Source: Mycobacterium sp. 1165178.9
GTDB lineage: Bacteria > Actinomycetota > Actinomycetes > Mycobacteriales > Mycobacteriaceae
Direction of reading: 5' to 3'
DNA: 34,512 nt
Assembly (NCBI RefSeq): GCF_001673555.1
Contig: NZ_LZMB01000575.1
Span: 1 to 34,512 of the forward strand
Below the pieces are notes generated by a model. That model did no database searches and was not told the DNA's origin. It worked only from the letters and a program-made list of their open reading frames with translations. The position numbers and the translations under genes were made by a program. Below, in pieces: positions 1-7,878 of this stretch (position 1 is the stretch's first letter; the number at the start of each line of letters is the position of its first letter).

Positions 1-110
1 CAGTGGTCGAGTTGCTGCTTGGCCGAGCGGCTCTGGCGGGCGCCCTCGGCCGCCGCGCTGTCCATCAGGTCGGACGCAACCCGCGTGACACGATCGAGGG
101 CCTCGGCCAT
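1..110 (-). CDS. ParD-like type II antitoxin, N-terminal part (runs off the window)
   Basis: The first 36 codons of a minus-strand gene are visible, starting at ATG 110-108 behind a strong ribosome site (GGAGGAAG, about 2-9 bases upstream). The visible protein begins MAEALDRVTRVASDL and ends in KQQLDH at the window edge. A short helix, the SRSAKQQLDHW-type segment and the expected small size are typical of the ParD-like antitoxin family of actinobacteria, which bind DNA as ribbon-helix-helix-type dimers and repress their own promoter. A perfect palindrome lies just upstream, which fits autoregulation. Any toxin gene would lie beyond base 1, and many members of this family have no obvious toxin partner. 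The family call rests on a short fragment. Confidence 0.6.
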   Translation of the reverse strand, partial: MAEALDRVTRVASDLMDSAAAEGARQSRSAKQQLDH

Positions 111-142
111 GACTTCCTCCAATGCAACACTTCGTTACAAGC

Positions 143-159
143 TGTAGCATAATGCTACA
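143..159. promoter_or_regulatory. Perfect 17-bp palindrome, candidate antitoxin operator
   Basis: TGTAGCAT-A-ATGCTACA is an 8-bp perfect inverted repeat around a single central base, 33 bases upstream of the antitoxin ATG at 110. On the minus strand it contains a TATGCT hexamer that could serve as a -10 element, so a protein bound here would block transcription of the antitoxin gene. It lies in the 67-base gap between the antitoxin start and the gluconokinase stop. The operator role is inferred from position and symmetry. Confidence 0.55.
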
Positions 160-177
160 CCGGCGCGTCCGGCCCGG

Positions 178-672
178 CTACCCGCGAGCCTTCACGACAA
201 CATCCACGACGGCATCCACCTCGGGACCGATGTCGACGGTCATACCGGCCTCGTCGGGACCAAGGGGTTCCAGGGTGTCCAGTTGCGAGCGCAGCAACGC
301 GGCCGGCATGAAGTGCTCGGTGCGGGCGGCCAGCCGGCCGCCGATCAATTCAGGCGAACCCGAAAGGTGCACGAATTCCACGTCAGGGCAGTGCGTGCGC
401 AGCTGGTCGCGATACGCCCTCTTCAGTGCTGAGCAACTGGCCACGCCGCCGTCGCGATGGGCGGCCAACCAGTCGCCGACCCGTTCCAACCAGGGATAGC
501 GGTCGTGGTCGTCGAGCGGTTCGCCCGCGGCCATCTTGGCGATGTTGGCCGGCGGATGCAAGGTGTCGGCATCGACAAACGGGACCCGCAAGCGCTGCGC
601 GAGCGCCGCCCCCACCGTCGACTTGCCCGATCCGGAGACGCCCATCACCACGACGGAGGCCGGTCTGCTCAC
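178..672 (-). CDS. gntK: Gluconokinase (GntK type)
   Basis: A 164-aa cytosolic P-loop kinase, the usual length for bacterial gluconokinase, which phosphorylates D-gluconate to 6-phosphogluconate for the pentose-phosphate pathway. The Walker A motif GVSGSGKST is at residues 11-19. It is followed by the family-typical DADTLHPPANIAKMAAGEPLDD region, which holds the substrate and Mg contacts, then CSALKRAYRDQLR and the lid-region RTEHFMP. The start is GTG at 672, immediately after the TAG stop (675-673) of the upstream gene, so translation is probably coupled to the phosphotransferase-like gene. It is the last gene of an apparent lipT - phosphotransferase - gntK unit on the minus strand. Confidence 0.9.
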   Translation of the reverse strand: MSRPASVVVMGVSGSGKSTVGAALAQRLRVPFVDADTLHPPANIAKMAAGEPLDDHDRYPWLERVGDWLAAHRDGGVASCSALKRAYRDQLRTHCPDVEFVHLSGSPELIGGRLAARTEHFMPAALLRSQLDTLEPLGPDEAGMTVDIGPEVDAVVDVVVKARG

Positions 673-2685
673 CTAAGTCTGTTCGCCGAGGTTGCGGTTC
701 CATTCCAGCCAGCCGACACCGCTACGCCCGTCGGCGGTGCTGATCGTGGCCCAGACGCGGGGGAACTGGCTTACCCGCCCGTCCGTCGCGACGAGCCGGA
801 CCGGTGCCTGACCGCGCACGTCGACGTCCGCGGTGATGCCCGCGGGCTCGAGCACCAACGTCGCATCAAGTGGTAAACCGTTGCCGGCGAAGGACTCTCG
901 TGAGTCAACGGTCTGCAGCTCGGTGACCTTGCCGTCGGCACCCTGGTTGTAGCCGATGCTGAACGCGGGCGCCCCGGGAATCCGGATGTTCACACCGTGC
1001 AGGTGGGTGCCGTCCTCCAGATGCAGGGCGCTCCATATCCAATCCATGCCCCACCAATCGCGTACGCCCCAGGAGTGATCACGTTGGCCCGCAACGGATT
1101 CCAGAAGGTAGCTGTGGTCATCGATCGTAACGCTGCCGGAGACGGTGCATGGGATTTCATAACGGGTCGTCAGGCCGTACTTGTACGGCGTGCCGTCGGT
1201 GGCCCACACCAGGCTCATGGTCATCTGGGCCGGGGTTCCGGGCTCGCCGCGCAACAACGCCGACGGATCGGCGTAAGCCTGGGCCCGCGCCCGCACGTCG
1301 ACGCGATAGCTCTGCAGGGCCACCTCGGCGGAGTGCCCGAGCTCGATGCCATCGGTGCGCAGGGTCCACGGGTCCGACGGCAGCGCCACCTGCGCGTCCA
1401 CGGCGACGGTCGGCATCCCGGGTCCGCACAACAGCACATGTAGCCACGCCATCCGTTGGTTGGCCACTCTGCCCAGTCGGAACCAGCCGCCCAATCCCTG
1501 TGCCGCATCGGCGAAGTCGGCGTACCAGCTCTCACTCCACAGCGGTTCGGCCGTGGGATCGTGGGCGAGTTCGTCCTCGGCCGACGGCCGCAACGGCTCG
1601 GGTGCTACCGCTTCGGGCAGCGTCGATAGCGCGTCCGTGTCGAGGACGTGGTCGCAGTGTCGCCGCAGCATCGTCATGAACATCTGGTCGCCGCGGTCGG
1701 TGCGCTCGACCAGCATCGACGAGACGATCGCCATCATCACCCCGAAGAAGCTCTGCCGCCGTACCCCGTCGGCGACGTCAGCCAGGGTGAGTGGCGCCTG
1801 CGGACCGAGCGCGTCGTGGTAGGCGCGCAGCAGCGCGTCGTAGTGCTGCCGGCGGTCCTCGGTAGGCAGGGCGCAACCGAGGAAGTAGGCCAGGTCGGTC
1901 AGGGCCGGACCCCAGGAGACGGTCTGCCAGTCGACCACCGTCAGTGCGCGATCCGCGCCGCCGGTGCCGAACAGCATGTTGTCCAGGCGGTAGTCGCCGT
2001 GCACCAGGCCCTGGACGCGCCCGCGCCCCGACGCCTCCGCCTCCTGGGCCAGGTAGCCGTCGAACGCGGCAACCAGGCGCTCGCACACCATCCGGTGCTC
2101 CGGCGCGATCTGGTCACCGTAGCGGTCGACGAAACCCGCATACAGCGTCGTGATCATGGCCTGGTTCAGCGGAGCCGCACGGTTGAGCCACGGCGCTGCG
2201 GCCAGCGAGACGTCGCCGAGCAGCGGTCCGTGCAGGCGTCCCAGTTCGACGGCTCCGAGGTGGGCCTGTTCTAGTGTGGCGCCGGCGATTTCGTCGCCCA
2301 CCACGGCCGGCCCGGCATCCCCCAGCAACAGGTCGAACACGCCCGTCGAGGTGTCGATTGCCGCGTGGTAGCAGGGCGCGATGGGTCCGCCCAGGCGCGG
2401 CGCGATGTCGCCGTAGAAGCGCACCTCCCGCTCGTAGAGCCCTAGCGCCAGGCCGGTCTGCCGGCTGACCGGATCGGTGGCCGCGACCTTCAGCACCACC
2501 GACTCGGGCCCCTCCGCGGGTCCTTCGGCATAACCGAGCCGGACGCGATAGCACTCGCTCATCTGGCCGGTACCGATGCGCTCCACCGAGAAATCGGCGA
2601 CGGGCCCGGTGCCGATGACCGCGGCAAGCCAGGAGGCGGTGAGGTCACTGGGTCGTTCGACGACTTGCTCGGTCTCGGCATGCAT
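673..2685 (-). CDS. Aminoglycoside-phosphotransferase-like kinase fused to a C-terminal CrtC/DUF7064-like domain
   Basis: A 670-aa protein in two parts. Residues about 1-340 form an APH/choline-kinase-like fold: the Brenner motif HGDYRLDN is near residue 229 and a metal-binding DWQ lies about 25 residues later, followed by PALTDLAYFLG. Small-molecule phosphorylation is therefore plausible. Residues about 370-670 carry the pattern GQRDHSWGVRDWWGMDW and several beta-rich segments, as in the DUF7064/DUF7065 (hydroxyneurosporene-synthase-like, lipocalin-related) domains seen in mycobacteria. This part may bind a hydrophobic ligand. The substrate is unknown and resistance to aminoglycosides should not be assumed. 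The gene lies 18 bases after lipT and abuts gntK, suggesting one transcript. No clear ribosome site precedes ATG 2685. Confidence 0.75.
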   Translation of the reverse strand: MHAETEQVVERPSDLTASWLAAVIGTGPVADFSVERIGTGQMSECYRVRLGYAEGPAEGPESVVLKVAATDPVSRQTGLALGLYEREVRFYGDIAPRLGGPIAPCYHAAIDTSTGVFDLLLGDAGPAVVGDEIAGATLEQAHLGAVELGRLHGPLLGDVSLAAAPWLNRAAPLNQAMITTLYAGFVDRYGDQIAPEHRMVCERLVAAFDGYLAQEAEASGRGRVQGLVHGDYRLDNMLFGTGGADRALTVVDWQTVSWGPALTDLAYFLGCALPTEDRRQHYDALLRAYHDALGPQAPLTLADVADGVRRQSFFGVMMAIVSSMLVERTDRGDQMFMTMLRRHCDHVLDTDALSTLPEAVAPEPLRPSAEDELAHDPTAEPLWSESWYADFADAAQGLGGWFRLGRVANQRMAWLHVLLCGPGMPTVAVDAQVALPSDPWTLRTDGIELGHSAEVALQSYRVDVRARAQAYADPSALLRGEPGTPAQMTMSLVWATDGTPYKYGLTTRYEIPCTVSGSVTIDDHSYLLESVAGQRDHSWGVRDWWGMDWIWSALHLEDGTHLHGVNIRIPGAPAFSIGYNQGADGKVTELQTVDSRESFAGNGLPLDATLVLEPAGITADVDVRGQAPVRLVATDGRVSQFPRVWATISTADGRSGVGWLEWNRNLGEQT

Positions 2686-2703
2686 GGGGGTTAGCGTGCC
2701 AGG

Positions 2704-4221
2704 TCAACGCGCCAATGAGAAGCCGTCCCATGCCATTCGGCGATGTTGGTGTGGATCGAACTCGACTCTGGACTTACGGTCGAAGACCATCACGGCGCGG
2801 TCTTCGGCGGTGTAGAGGGGCCAGTCCTCCCCAGGCACCCCGGTGCGGCTGAACGCGCGCCAGCGCCGCTGCACCTGGTTGCTGACCCGCAACGCCGCCC
2901 GCTGGTCCGCCGCCGCGGTCAACAACGCGCCGAATCTGGTGCGGTAGACGTCGAAGACCGCGAGCAACTCGGTGGCGTGGGTGGCGCCGAAACCTGACCA
3001 GCGCAGCGTGCGCGGGGCGTAGTCATACCGGTAGAGGTAGGTCGGGGCATGCGCGCTGTGGGCCTCGGCGATCTGCCAGGCCGCCGAGGCGAAGGCGAAG
3101 TCGCCGCCGAGCTGGATGCAGGCCTCCCGGCCGGGATAATCGGGGTATGCGGCGGTAATGCGTTCGCGGATAGCGGGATCCGCCTCGGCAAGCAGCTCTT
3201 CGACCATCGTCTGGTTGGTCGGCAGCATCGCCAGGAACCGGGTGAACAACCGGCCCTCTTCGGCATTCGTGCCCACGATCAAAGGGACCCGGTGCGCCGC
3301 GCCACGCCGCATCGCCTCGACCGGGTCCATCGGCAGGATGTCGTCACCGAAGACGGGGCCAATCGGGAAGGCGCCAAGCCTGTCTTGCATGCCCTCGTCG
3401 ATCAATCGGTGTTGGGTTTCCACCAGTTGGGCGGCGGACACCTGCATCAGCGCGTTGGCGGCGTCCTGCCTGCGCACTCCGAGCAGGTTGGCGAAACGGT
3501 TCGCGAACTCTGCCGCAACCTGTTTCGACCGCACCAGGCCCGAGGCCGGGCTTTCCGAGATCGCCCGGGCGAACAATCCTTCGGCGGCGGGCACCGCCAG
3601 CAGTGAGGCGGTGATGCACGCGCCCGCACTCTCGCCGAAAATGGTGACGTTGTCCGGGTCACCGCCGAATCCCGCGATGTTGTCGCGAATCCACTGCAGC
3701 GCCAGCACCAGGTCGCGCAGATACAGGTTGCTGTCGATGGTGATCTCCGGCGTCGACAGCGACGAAAAGTCCACGCACCCCAGCGCGCCCAGCCGGTAGT
3801 TCACGGAAACGTACACGCATCCCCGGCGCGCCAGGGCCGCGCCGTCGTACAACGGTGTCGCCGAGCTGCCCAGGAAATAGCCGCCGCCGTGGATGAACAC
3901 CATGACCGGCAGCGGTCCCTCGGCAGCGCCCTCGGGCGCCACGACGTTGAGGGTCAGGCAGTCCTCGCTCATCGGCTGGTAGCGGCCTCCCAAACCCGAC
4001 ATGCCGAGCAGGGTGTAACGGCGCTGTTGAGGCGCGCAGTTGCCGAAGCCATGGCAGTGCCGGACACCCGACCACGGCTGGGCCGGCTGCGGCGCGCGGA
4101 AGCGCAGGCTTCCCACCGGTGGGCGGGCATACGGGATCGACCGCCACCGAGTGACCCCGTCGCGGGTGAAGCCTTCGACGGTGCCGATGGCCGTGCGTGC
4201 GCGGACAGTGCGGTCATGCAT
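2704..4221 (-). CDS. lipT: Type-B carboxylesterase/lipase, LipT-like
   Basis: A 505-aa alpha/beta-hydrolase of the carboxylesterase type-B family, which cleaves ester bonds in lipids or xenobiotics. Visible landmarks in order: SEDCLTLNV; the oxyanion-hole motif HGGGY near residue 115; the nucleophile elbow GESAGA with Ser198; the acidic region GTNAEEG; and the catalytic His in GATHATEL. No signal peptide is evident. Size and neighbours (divergent lppI-like gene, and further along the Rv2047c-like gene and pks12) match Rv2045c lipT of M. tuberculosis, which supports the name. The start is ATG 4221, with no strong ribosome site. The 79-base gap to the lppI-like gene must hold both divergent promoters. 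Confidence 0.88.
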   Translation of the reverse strand: MHDRTVRARTAIGTVEGFTRDGVTRWRSIPYARPPVGSLRFRAPQPAQPWSGVRHCHGFGNCAPQQRRYTLLGMSGLGGRYQPMSEDCLTLNVVAPEGAAEGPLPVMVFIHGGGYFLGSSATPLYDGAALARRGCVYVSVNYRLGALGCVDFSSLSTPEITIDSNLYLRDLVLALQWIRDNIAGFGGDPDNVTIFGESAGACITASLLAVPAAEGLFARAISESPASGLVRSKQVAAEFANRFANLLGVRRQDAANALMQVSAAQLVETQHRLIDEGMQDRLGAFPIGPVFGDDILPMDPVEAMRRGAAHRVPLIVGTNAEEGRLFTRFLAMLPTNQTMVEELLAEADPAIRERITAAYPDYPGREACIQLGGDFAFASAAWQIAEAHSAHAPTYLYRYDYAPRTLRWSGFGATHATELLAVFDVYRTRFGALLTAAADQRAALRVSNQVQRRWRAFSRTGVPGEDWPLYTAEDRAVMVFDRKSRVEFDPHQHRRMAWDGFSLAR

Positions 4222-4300
4222 AACCCGACGGTAACCGACATGACCGCCGTAACGCGCGCACAGCGCCTTAATTGCCCGGCGCGGCGGTTAGCCTGACTGA

Positions 4301-4975
4301 ATGCGGATAGCTGCGATGATCGCCGCGGCATTACTGGTCGCCGGATGCTCACACGGCACGGGCGGCCGTTCGGAGCCCACCGGAAGCACCACCCAGACAT
4401 CCACCGGCCCCGGGGCGCCGGGAAACAAATCACCGGGACCATCCGCCGCGCCCGTCGCGGGCGCGGCAATATTTGACGTCATCGCGTGGATCGAGGCCGG
4501 TCATCCCGCCGATCCAAGCCGTTTTCACACGGCCACCCGCGATGGGGCGACCACGTCGCTGGGCGACGACATAGCACTGACGGCGATGGCGGGCAAGGTC
4601 TCCTGCATGACCGACGCCAAACACACCGGTGCCGCGCTGGCCTGCCTGGTGAGTCTGACCAACCCACCGCCGGCGCCCGCGACGGCCTACGGCCAATGGC
4701 AAGGCGGTTGGATCAGCTTCGACGGGATGAACCTGCAGGTCGGATCCGCCCGAGCCGACCCCGGTCCGTTCATCAACGGCAACGGACCGGAACTGGCGAA
4801 CGGAGATTCGCTGTCATTCGGTGACTACCGGTGCCGCGCCGACCAGGCCGGCCTGTATTGCGTTGACTACGCGCACCAGTCGGCGGTCAAACTCAGCCCC
4901 GGCGGCATCGAGCCCTTCGGCTGCCTGAAGTCGACGCCACCCCCGGATGGTGTCGGCACGGCGTTCAGCTGCTGA
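4301..4975 (+). CDS. lppI: Lipoprotein LppI-like
   Basis: A 224-aa exported lipoprotein. It begins MRIAAMIAAALLVAGCSHG, a short signal peptide with lipobox LVAGC and lipidated Cys16, followed by a Ser/Thr/Pro/Gly-rich linker to about residue 55. The mature part carries four further cysteines (near SCMTDA, LACLVS, YRCRAD and YCVDYA) plus two close to the C-terminus, so disulfides in the cell envelope are likely. Position next to lipT matches Rv2046 lppI. Function is unknown. The 3' end overlaps the convergent SDR gene by 11 bases, and this overlap is where the accessory block begins. Confidence 0.8.
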   Translation: MRIAAMIAAALLVAGCSHGTGGRSEPTGSTTQTSTGPGAPGNKSPGPSAAPVAGAAIFDVIAWIEAGHPADPSRFHTATRDGATTSLGDDIALTAMAGKVSCMTDAKHTGAALACLVSLTNPPPAPATAYGQWQGGWISFDGMNLQVGSARADPGPFINGNGPELANGDSLSFGDYRCRADQAGLYCVDYAHQSAVKLSPGGIEPFGCLKSTPPPDGVGTAFSC

Positions 4976-5933
4976 AGCCGGCCATGATGATCGCGAAGAG
5001 CTCGCTCATCTCGTCGGCAGTTCCGCCCGGCACGGTGTAGCCGGCTTCGTCGCGGATCTCGCCCAGATGGTCGCGCACGTCCTCGATGGACAGTTCGGGA
5101 CGGTAGAAGCCCTTTGTCCTGCCGATGAAGAACCGTGAAACATGGCCTGCCCCAACGGTATAGATCTCCCCCGACACCGGGCAATCCCGGTGGGTCAGGT
5201 AAGCGGCCACGGGAGCCACCAACGCGGGATCCAGTCGCTGTAGATATTGACTCACCATGTCGTCCAGCACCGCTTGCGCAGCGGGATCACCGGGCTGGGC
5301 GGCACTGTCCAGGGAGTGCGCCAGCATCCGCGTATAGGCGATGGGGGCAATGGCATTGACCTTGATGTCGCGACCGGCGGCTTCGGCGGCGAGAACACGG
5401 GTCAGGCCGATCAGTCCGGTCTTTGCCGAGCCGTAGTTACTCATACCGGCGGCGCCTAAGATTCCGGCCGCCGAACAGGTATGGAGAATGCGGCCATACC
5501 CTCGCTCGCGCATCGCTTTCCACGCGGGCCTCGTCACGTAGAAAGCGCCCTTCAGATGCACGTCCAACAGTGGTTCGACGCGGTCGGCGGTCATGTCCTC
5601 GAACGGCGCGTCCCGCACGATGCCGGCGTTGTTGATCACGATGTCGACTCGGCCCCATGCGTCCAGGGCGGTGCCGATGATCGCCTGCCCGCCTTCAGGA
5701 TTGGAGACGCTGTGGCTGTCGGCGACCGCCTCACCACCCCGGTCGCGTATCTCATCGACCACGGCGTCCGCCGCCGCGGCGTCCGATCCGTCCCCGGTCA
5801 CCGAGCCCCCGATATCGTTGACGACGACGCGCGCGCCACGCGAGGCAAGCAGCAGGGCGTATTGCCTGCCCAGACCGCCGCCGGCGCCGGTGATCACGGC
5901 GACCTGGTCGTCAAATCTCAGTTCGCCGCTCAC
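4965..5933 (-). CDS. Short-chain dehydrogenase, 17beta-HSD4/MFE-2 type
   Basis: A 322-aa NAD(P)-dependent SDR. The cofactor motif TGAGGGLG lies near residue 16. It is followed by VVVNDIGGSVTGDGSD, the segment characteristic of the (3R)-hydroxyacyl-CoA dehydrogenase domain of MFE-2 / 17beta-hydroxysteroid dehydrogenase type 4. NNAG is present, and the catalytic Tyr-Lys pair is in YGSAK with the Ser in TCSAAG. About 60 residues follow the core SDR fold, as in that subgroup. A hydroxyacyl-CoA or hydroxysteroid substrate is the best guess. I chose GTG 5933 rather than TTG 5936 because it gives a 4-nt overlap (GTGA) with the upstream P450 stop, typical of translational coupling. Confidence 0.85.
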   Translation of the reverse strand: MSGELRFDDQVAVITGAGGGLGRQYALLLASRGARVVVNDIGGSVTGDGSDAAAADAVVDEIRDRGGEAVADSHSVSNPEGGQAIIGTALDAWGRVDIVINNAGIVRDAPFEDMTADRVEPLLDVHLKGAFYVTRPAWKAMRERGYGRILHTCSAAGILGAAGMSNYGSAKTGLIGLTRVLAAEAAGRDIKVNAIAPIAYTRMLAHSLDSAAQPGDPAAQAVLDDMVSQYLQRLDPALVAPVAAYLTHRDCPVSGEIYTVGAGHVSRFFIGRTKGFYRPELSIEDVRDHLGEIRDEAGYTVPGGTADEMSELFAIIMAGFSS

Positions 5934-7144
5934 CAACGCACCGGAAGTTCTTTCATGCCATAGATGTTGGCGTCTTTGAAGCTCAGCTGCTCCTTAGTCA
6001 CCGCCAGTTCGAGGCCGGGCAGGCGGCGCGCCAGCGTCGCGAACGCGACCTGCATTTCGACGCGGGCGAGATTCGCTCCGATGCATTGATGGACGCCGTA
6101 CCCGAAGCCCAGGTGCCCGTGGGTGTTTCGGTCGACATCGAAGGATTCGGGATTGTCGACGAATTCCGCGTCCCAGTTCCCGGCGAGCAAGCTCATCATC
6201 ACATACTCCCCGGCGCGAATGCGCTGACCGCCGATCATCAGGTCTTCAGTCGCCACCCGGTCGACCTGGCTGTGCACGATGGTGAGGTAACGCATGAGCT
6301 CTTCGACGATGTTCGCGATGACGACAGGGTCTTCGGTCTTTCCGAGACGCTCGAAGACATTGGGATGTTCCAGCAGCGCAACCGTTCCCAACGAGATCAT
6401 GTTGGCGGTGGTCTCGTGGCCGGCCTGCATCATGATCACGGCGTTCATGGCCGTGGTCGCATGGTTGAGCTGGCCCGTCGCCACGTATTCGGTGACCAGG
6501 CGGCTGATCAAGTCGTCGCCGGGTTCGTGCGCCTTGCGTTCCACCAACTCCTCGATGTAGGCGTACATGGCCCCGAAAGCCTGTCCCTTTTCCGCGTCGG
6601 TGGACCTTTGGTCAAGCCCCTTAGTGGTGTTGAACTGGAAGAGTTCAAGGTCTTCGGGTGGCACTCCGAGCAGGAGCGCGATCACCATTGACGGCACCGG
6701 CAAGGCGAATTCACGCACCAGATCGGCCGGCGGGCCGTGCTCTATCATCTGGCCGAGATAGTGGTCGACCATGTCCTGGATCTGCGGCCGCATCGATTCG
6801 CAACGCCTGAAGGTGAAGTTACTGGTCATCATGCGCCGCAGTCGGTGATGCTCGGGATCATCCGTCCGCGCGAACATCACCGGGACCTTGTTGTCGTCGT
6901 CCTTCGGCATGATGGAGTCCGGAATGGTCTTCGCGGACAAGCGAGGATCGACAAGGGCCGCCCTGATGTCCCGGTAGCGGCTGACCACCCAGACCGGGTT
7001 GCTTTGGAACATCGCCTGTCGTAGCCCGGGACCGTCCCGCCACTCCCGAAACTCGGGCGGGGGCGAGAGTGGGCACGTCGCCGGCCGCGGGATCGGCAGC
7101 ACCGGCAGACCGGCATCGGAACGCACTTCGGAAGTTGTTGACAT
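5930..7144 (-). CDS. Cytochrome P450 (first of two)
   Basis: A 404-aa soluble bacterial P450. Motifs seen: I-helix AGHETT (oxygen-binding Thr), K-helix ExxR in EELMRYL, and the haem loop FGYGVHQCIGANLAR with the axial Cys354. The C-helix FARTDDPEHHRLRRMM is the usual bacterial form. Its general character resembles CYP105/CYP107-type enzymes, but I cannot assign a CYP family by eye. It should hydroxylate a hydrophobic substrate using electrons from a ferredoxin and reductase; neither gene is in the window. ATG 7144 is preceded by GAGGAA about 10 bases upstream. It is co-transcribed with the SDR that follows and is divergent from a TetR gene. Confidence 0.93.
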   Translation of the reverse strand: MSTTSEVRSDAGLPVLPIPRPATCPLSPPPEFREWRDGPGLRQAMFQSNPVWVVSRYRDIRAALVDPRLSAKTIPDSIMPKDDDNKVPVMFARTDDPEHHRLRRMMTSNFTFRRCESMRPQIQDMVDHYLGQMIEHGPPADLVREFALPVPSMVIALLLGVPPEDLELFQFNTTKGLDQRSTDAEKGQAFGAMYAYIEELVERKAHEPGDDLISRLVTEYVATGQLNHATTAMNAVIMMQAGHETTANMISLGTVALLEHPNVFERLGKTEDPVVIANIVEELMRYLTIVHSQVDRVATEDLMIGGQRIRAGEYVMMSLLAGNWDAEFVDNPESFDVDRNTHGHLGFGYGVHQCIGANLARVEMQVAFATLARRLPGLELAVTKEQLSFKDANIYGMKELPVRW

Positions 7145-7160
7145 GAACCGTGTTTCCTCT

Positions 7161-7226
7161 TAAGTGTCAGCTGTCTGCCAGTTATAGAGCGTAAAGCCAG
7201 CCTAGTTGGCAGTCAACCGTCAGTTA
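7161..7226. promoter_or_regulatory. Two inverted 21-bp operator-like arms between P450 and tetR
   Basis: The plus-strand stretch 7206-7226 (TTGGCAGTCAACCGTCAGTTA) and the reverse complement of 7161-7181 match at 15 of 21 positions. The shared pattern is TGGCAGnCAnCnGnCAnTTA, and the arms are 24 bases apart. They fill most of the 92-base gap between the divergent P450 and TetR genes. The simplest reading is two binding sites for the TetR protein, one per promoter. The arms themselves are observed. The regulatory role is inferred. Confidence 0.5.
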
Positions 7227-7236
7227 CGCTGTCACC

Positions 7237-7866
7237 ATGACCGCGGTTGAGGACCGGCCGTTGCGGGCCGACGCGGCGCGCAACGTCGAGCGCATCCTGC
7301 GTGCGGCGCGTGCGGTGTACGCAGAGTTGGGGCCCGACGCGCCGGTGGAGGCCGTCGCGCGCCGTGCGGGCGTCGGTGAGCGGACCCTCTATCGCAGATT
7401 TCCCACCAAGGCCGACCTGGTCCGCGCCGCCCTGGATCAAAGCATTGCCGAGGACCTCACCCCGGTGATCGACAGCGCCCGCCACGCCAAGGATCCGCTG
7501 CACGGCCTCACCCAACTGATCGAAGCGGCGATCTCGCTGGGGGCCCGCGAACACAGCCTGCTGACCGCCGCGCGCCGGGCGGGATCGCTCACGTCCGACA
7601 TCTCGGTGTCGCTCAACGCGGCGCTCGGCGAGCTCGCCCGAGCGGGCCAGCGTGCGGGCAGCATCCGCGCCGACCTCGTCAGCGACGATCTGCCCCGCCT
7701 CGTCGCGATGCTCTTCAGCGTGCTGTCGACCATGGATGCGGCCGGCGACGGTTGGCGACGCTATGTCGCGCTCATCGTCGACGCGATATCGGTCGACGAC
7801 CGGCGGCCGCTGCCTCCGGCCGCCGCCTTGCGTTACGAGGTGCAGCCGGACAGCTGGCCCCTGTAA
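7237..7866 (+). CDS. TetR-family regulator (P450-adjacent)
   Basis: A 209-aa TetR-type repressor. The N-terminal helix-turn-helix is clear (ILRAARAVYAELG, then VARRAGVGERTLYRRF and the FPTKADLV segment, residues about 20-65). The rest is an all-helical ligand-binding and dimerisation domain. It is divergent from the P450-SDR pair with a 92-base shared promoter region containing repeated operator-like arms, so it probably represses that pair and itself until a ligand, perhaps the P450 substrate, is present. ATG 7237 has no Shine-Dalgarno sequence, so the mRNA may be leaderless or nearly so. It converges on the next gene with a 12-base gap and no visible terminator. Confidence 0.88.
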   Translation: MTAVEDRPLRADAARNVERILRAARAVYAELGPDAPVEAVARRAGVGERTLYRRFPTKADLVRAALDQSIAEDLTPVIDSARHAKDPLHGLTQLIEAAISLGAREHSLLTAARRAGSLTSDISVSLNAALGELARAGQRAGSIRADLVSDDLPRLVAMLFSVLSTMDAAGDGWRRYVALIVDAISVDDRRPLPPAAALRYEVQPDSWPL

Positions 7867-7878
7867 TCGGGTACGAGC

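Noticed and set aside
122-499. 125-aa plus-strand frame across the palindrome and gluconokinase
   Set aside because: It runs antisense to gntK, has low-complexity Ser/Thr/Arg composition and no ribosome site. It would also bury the antitoxin operator in a coding region.
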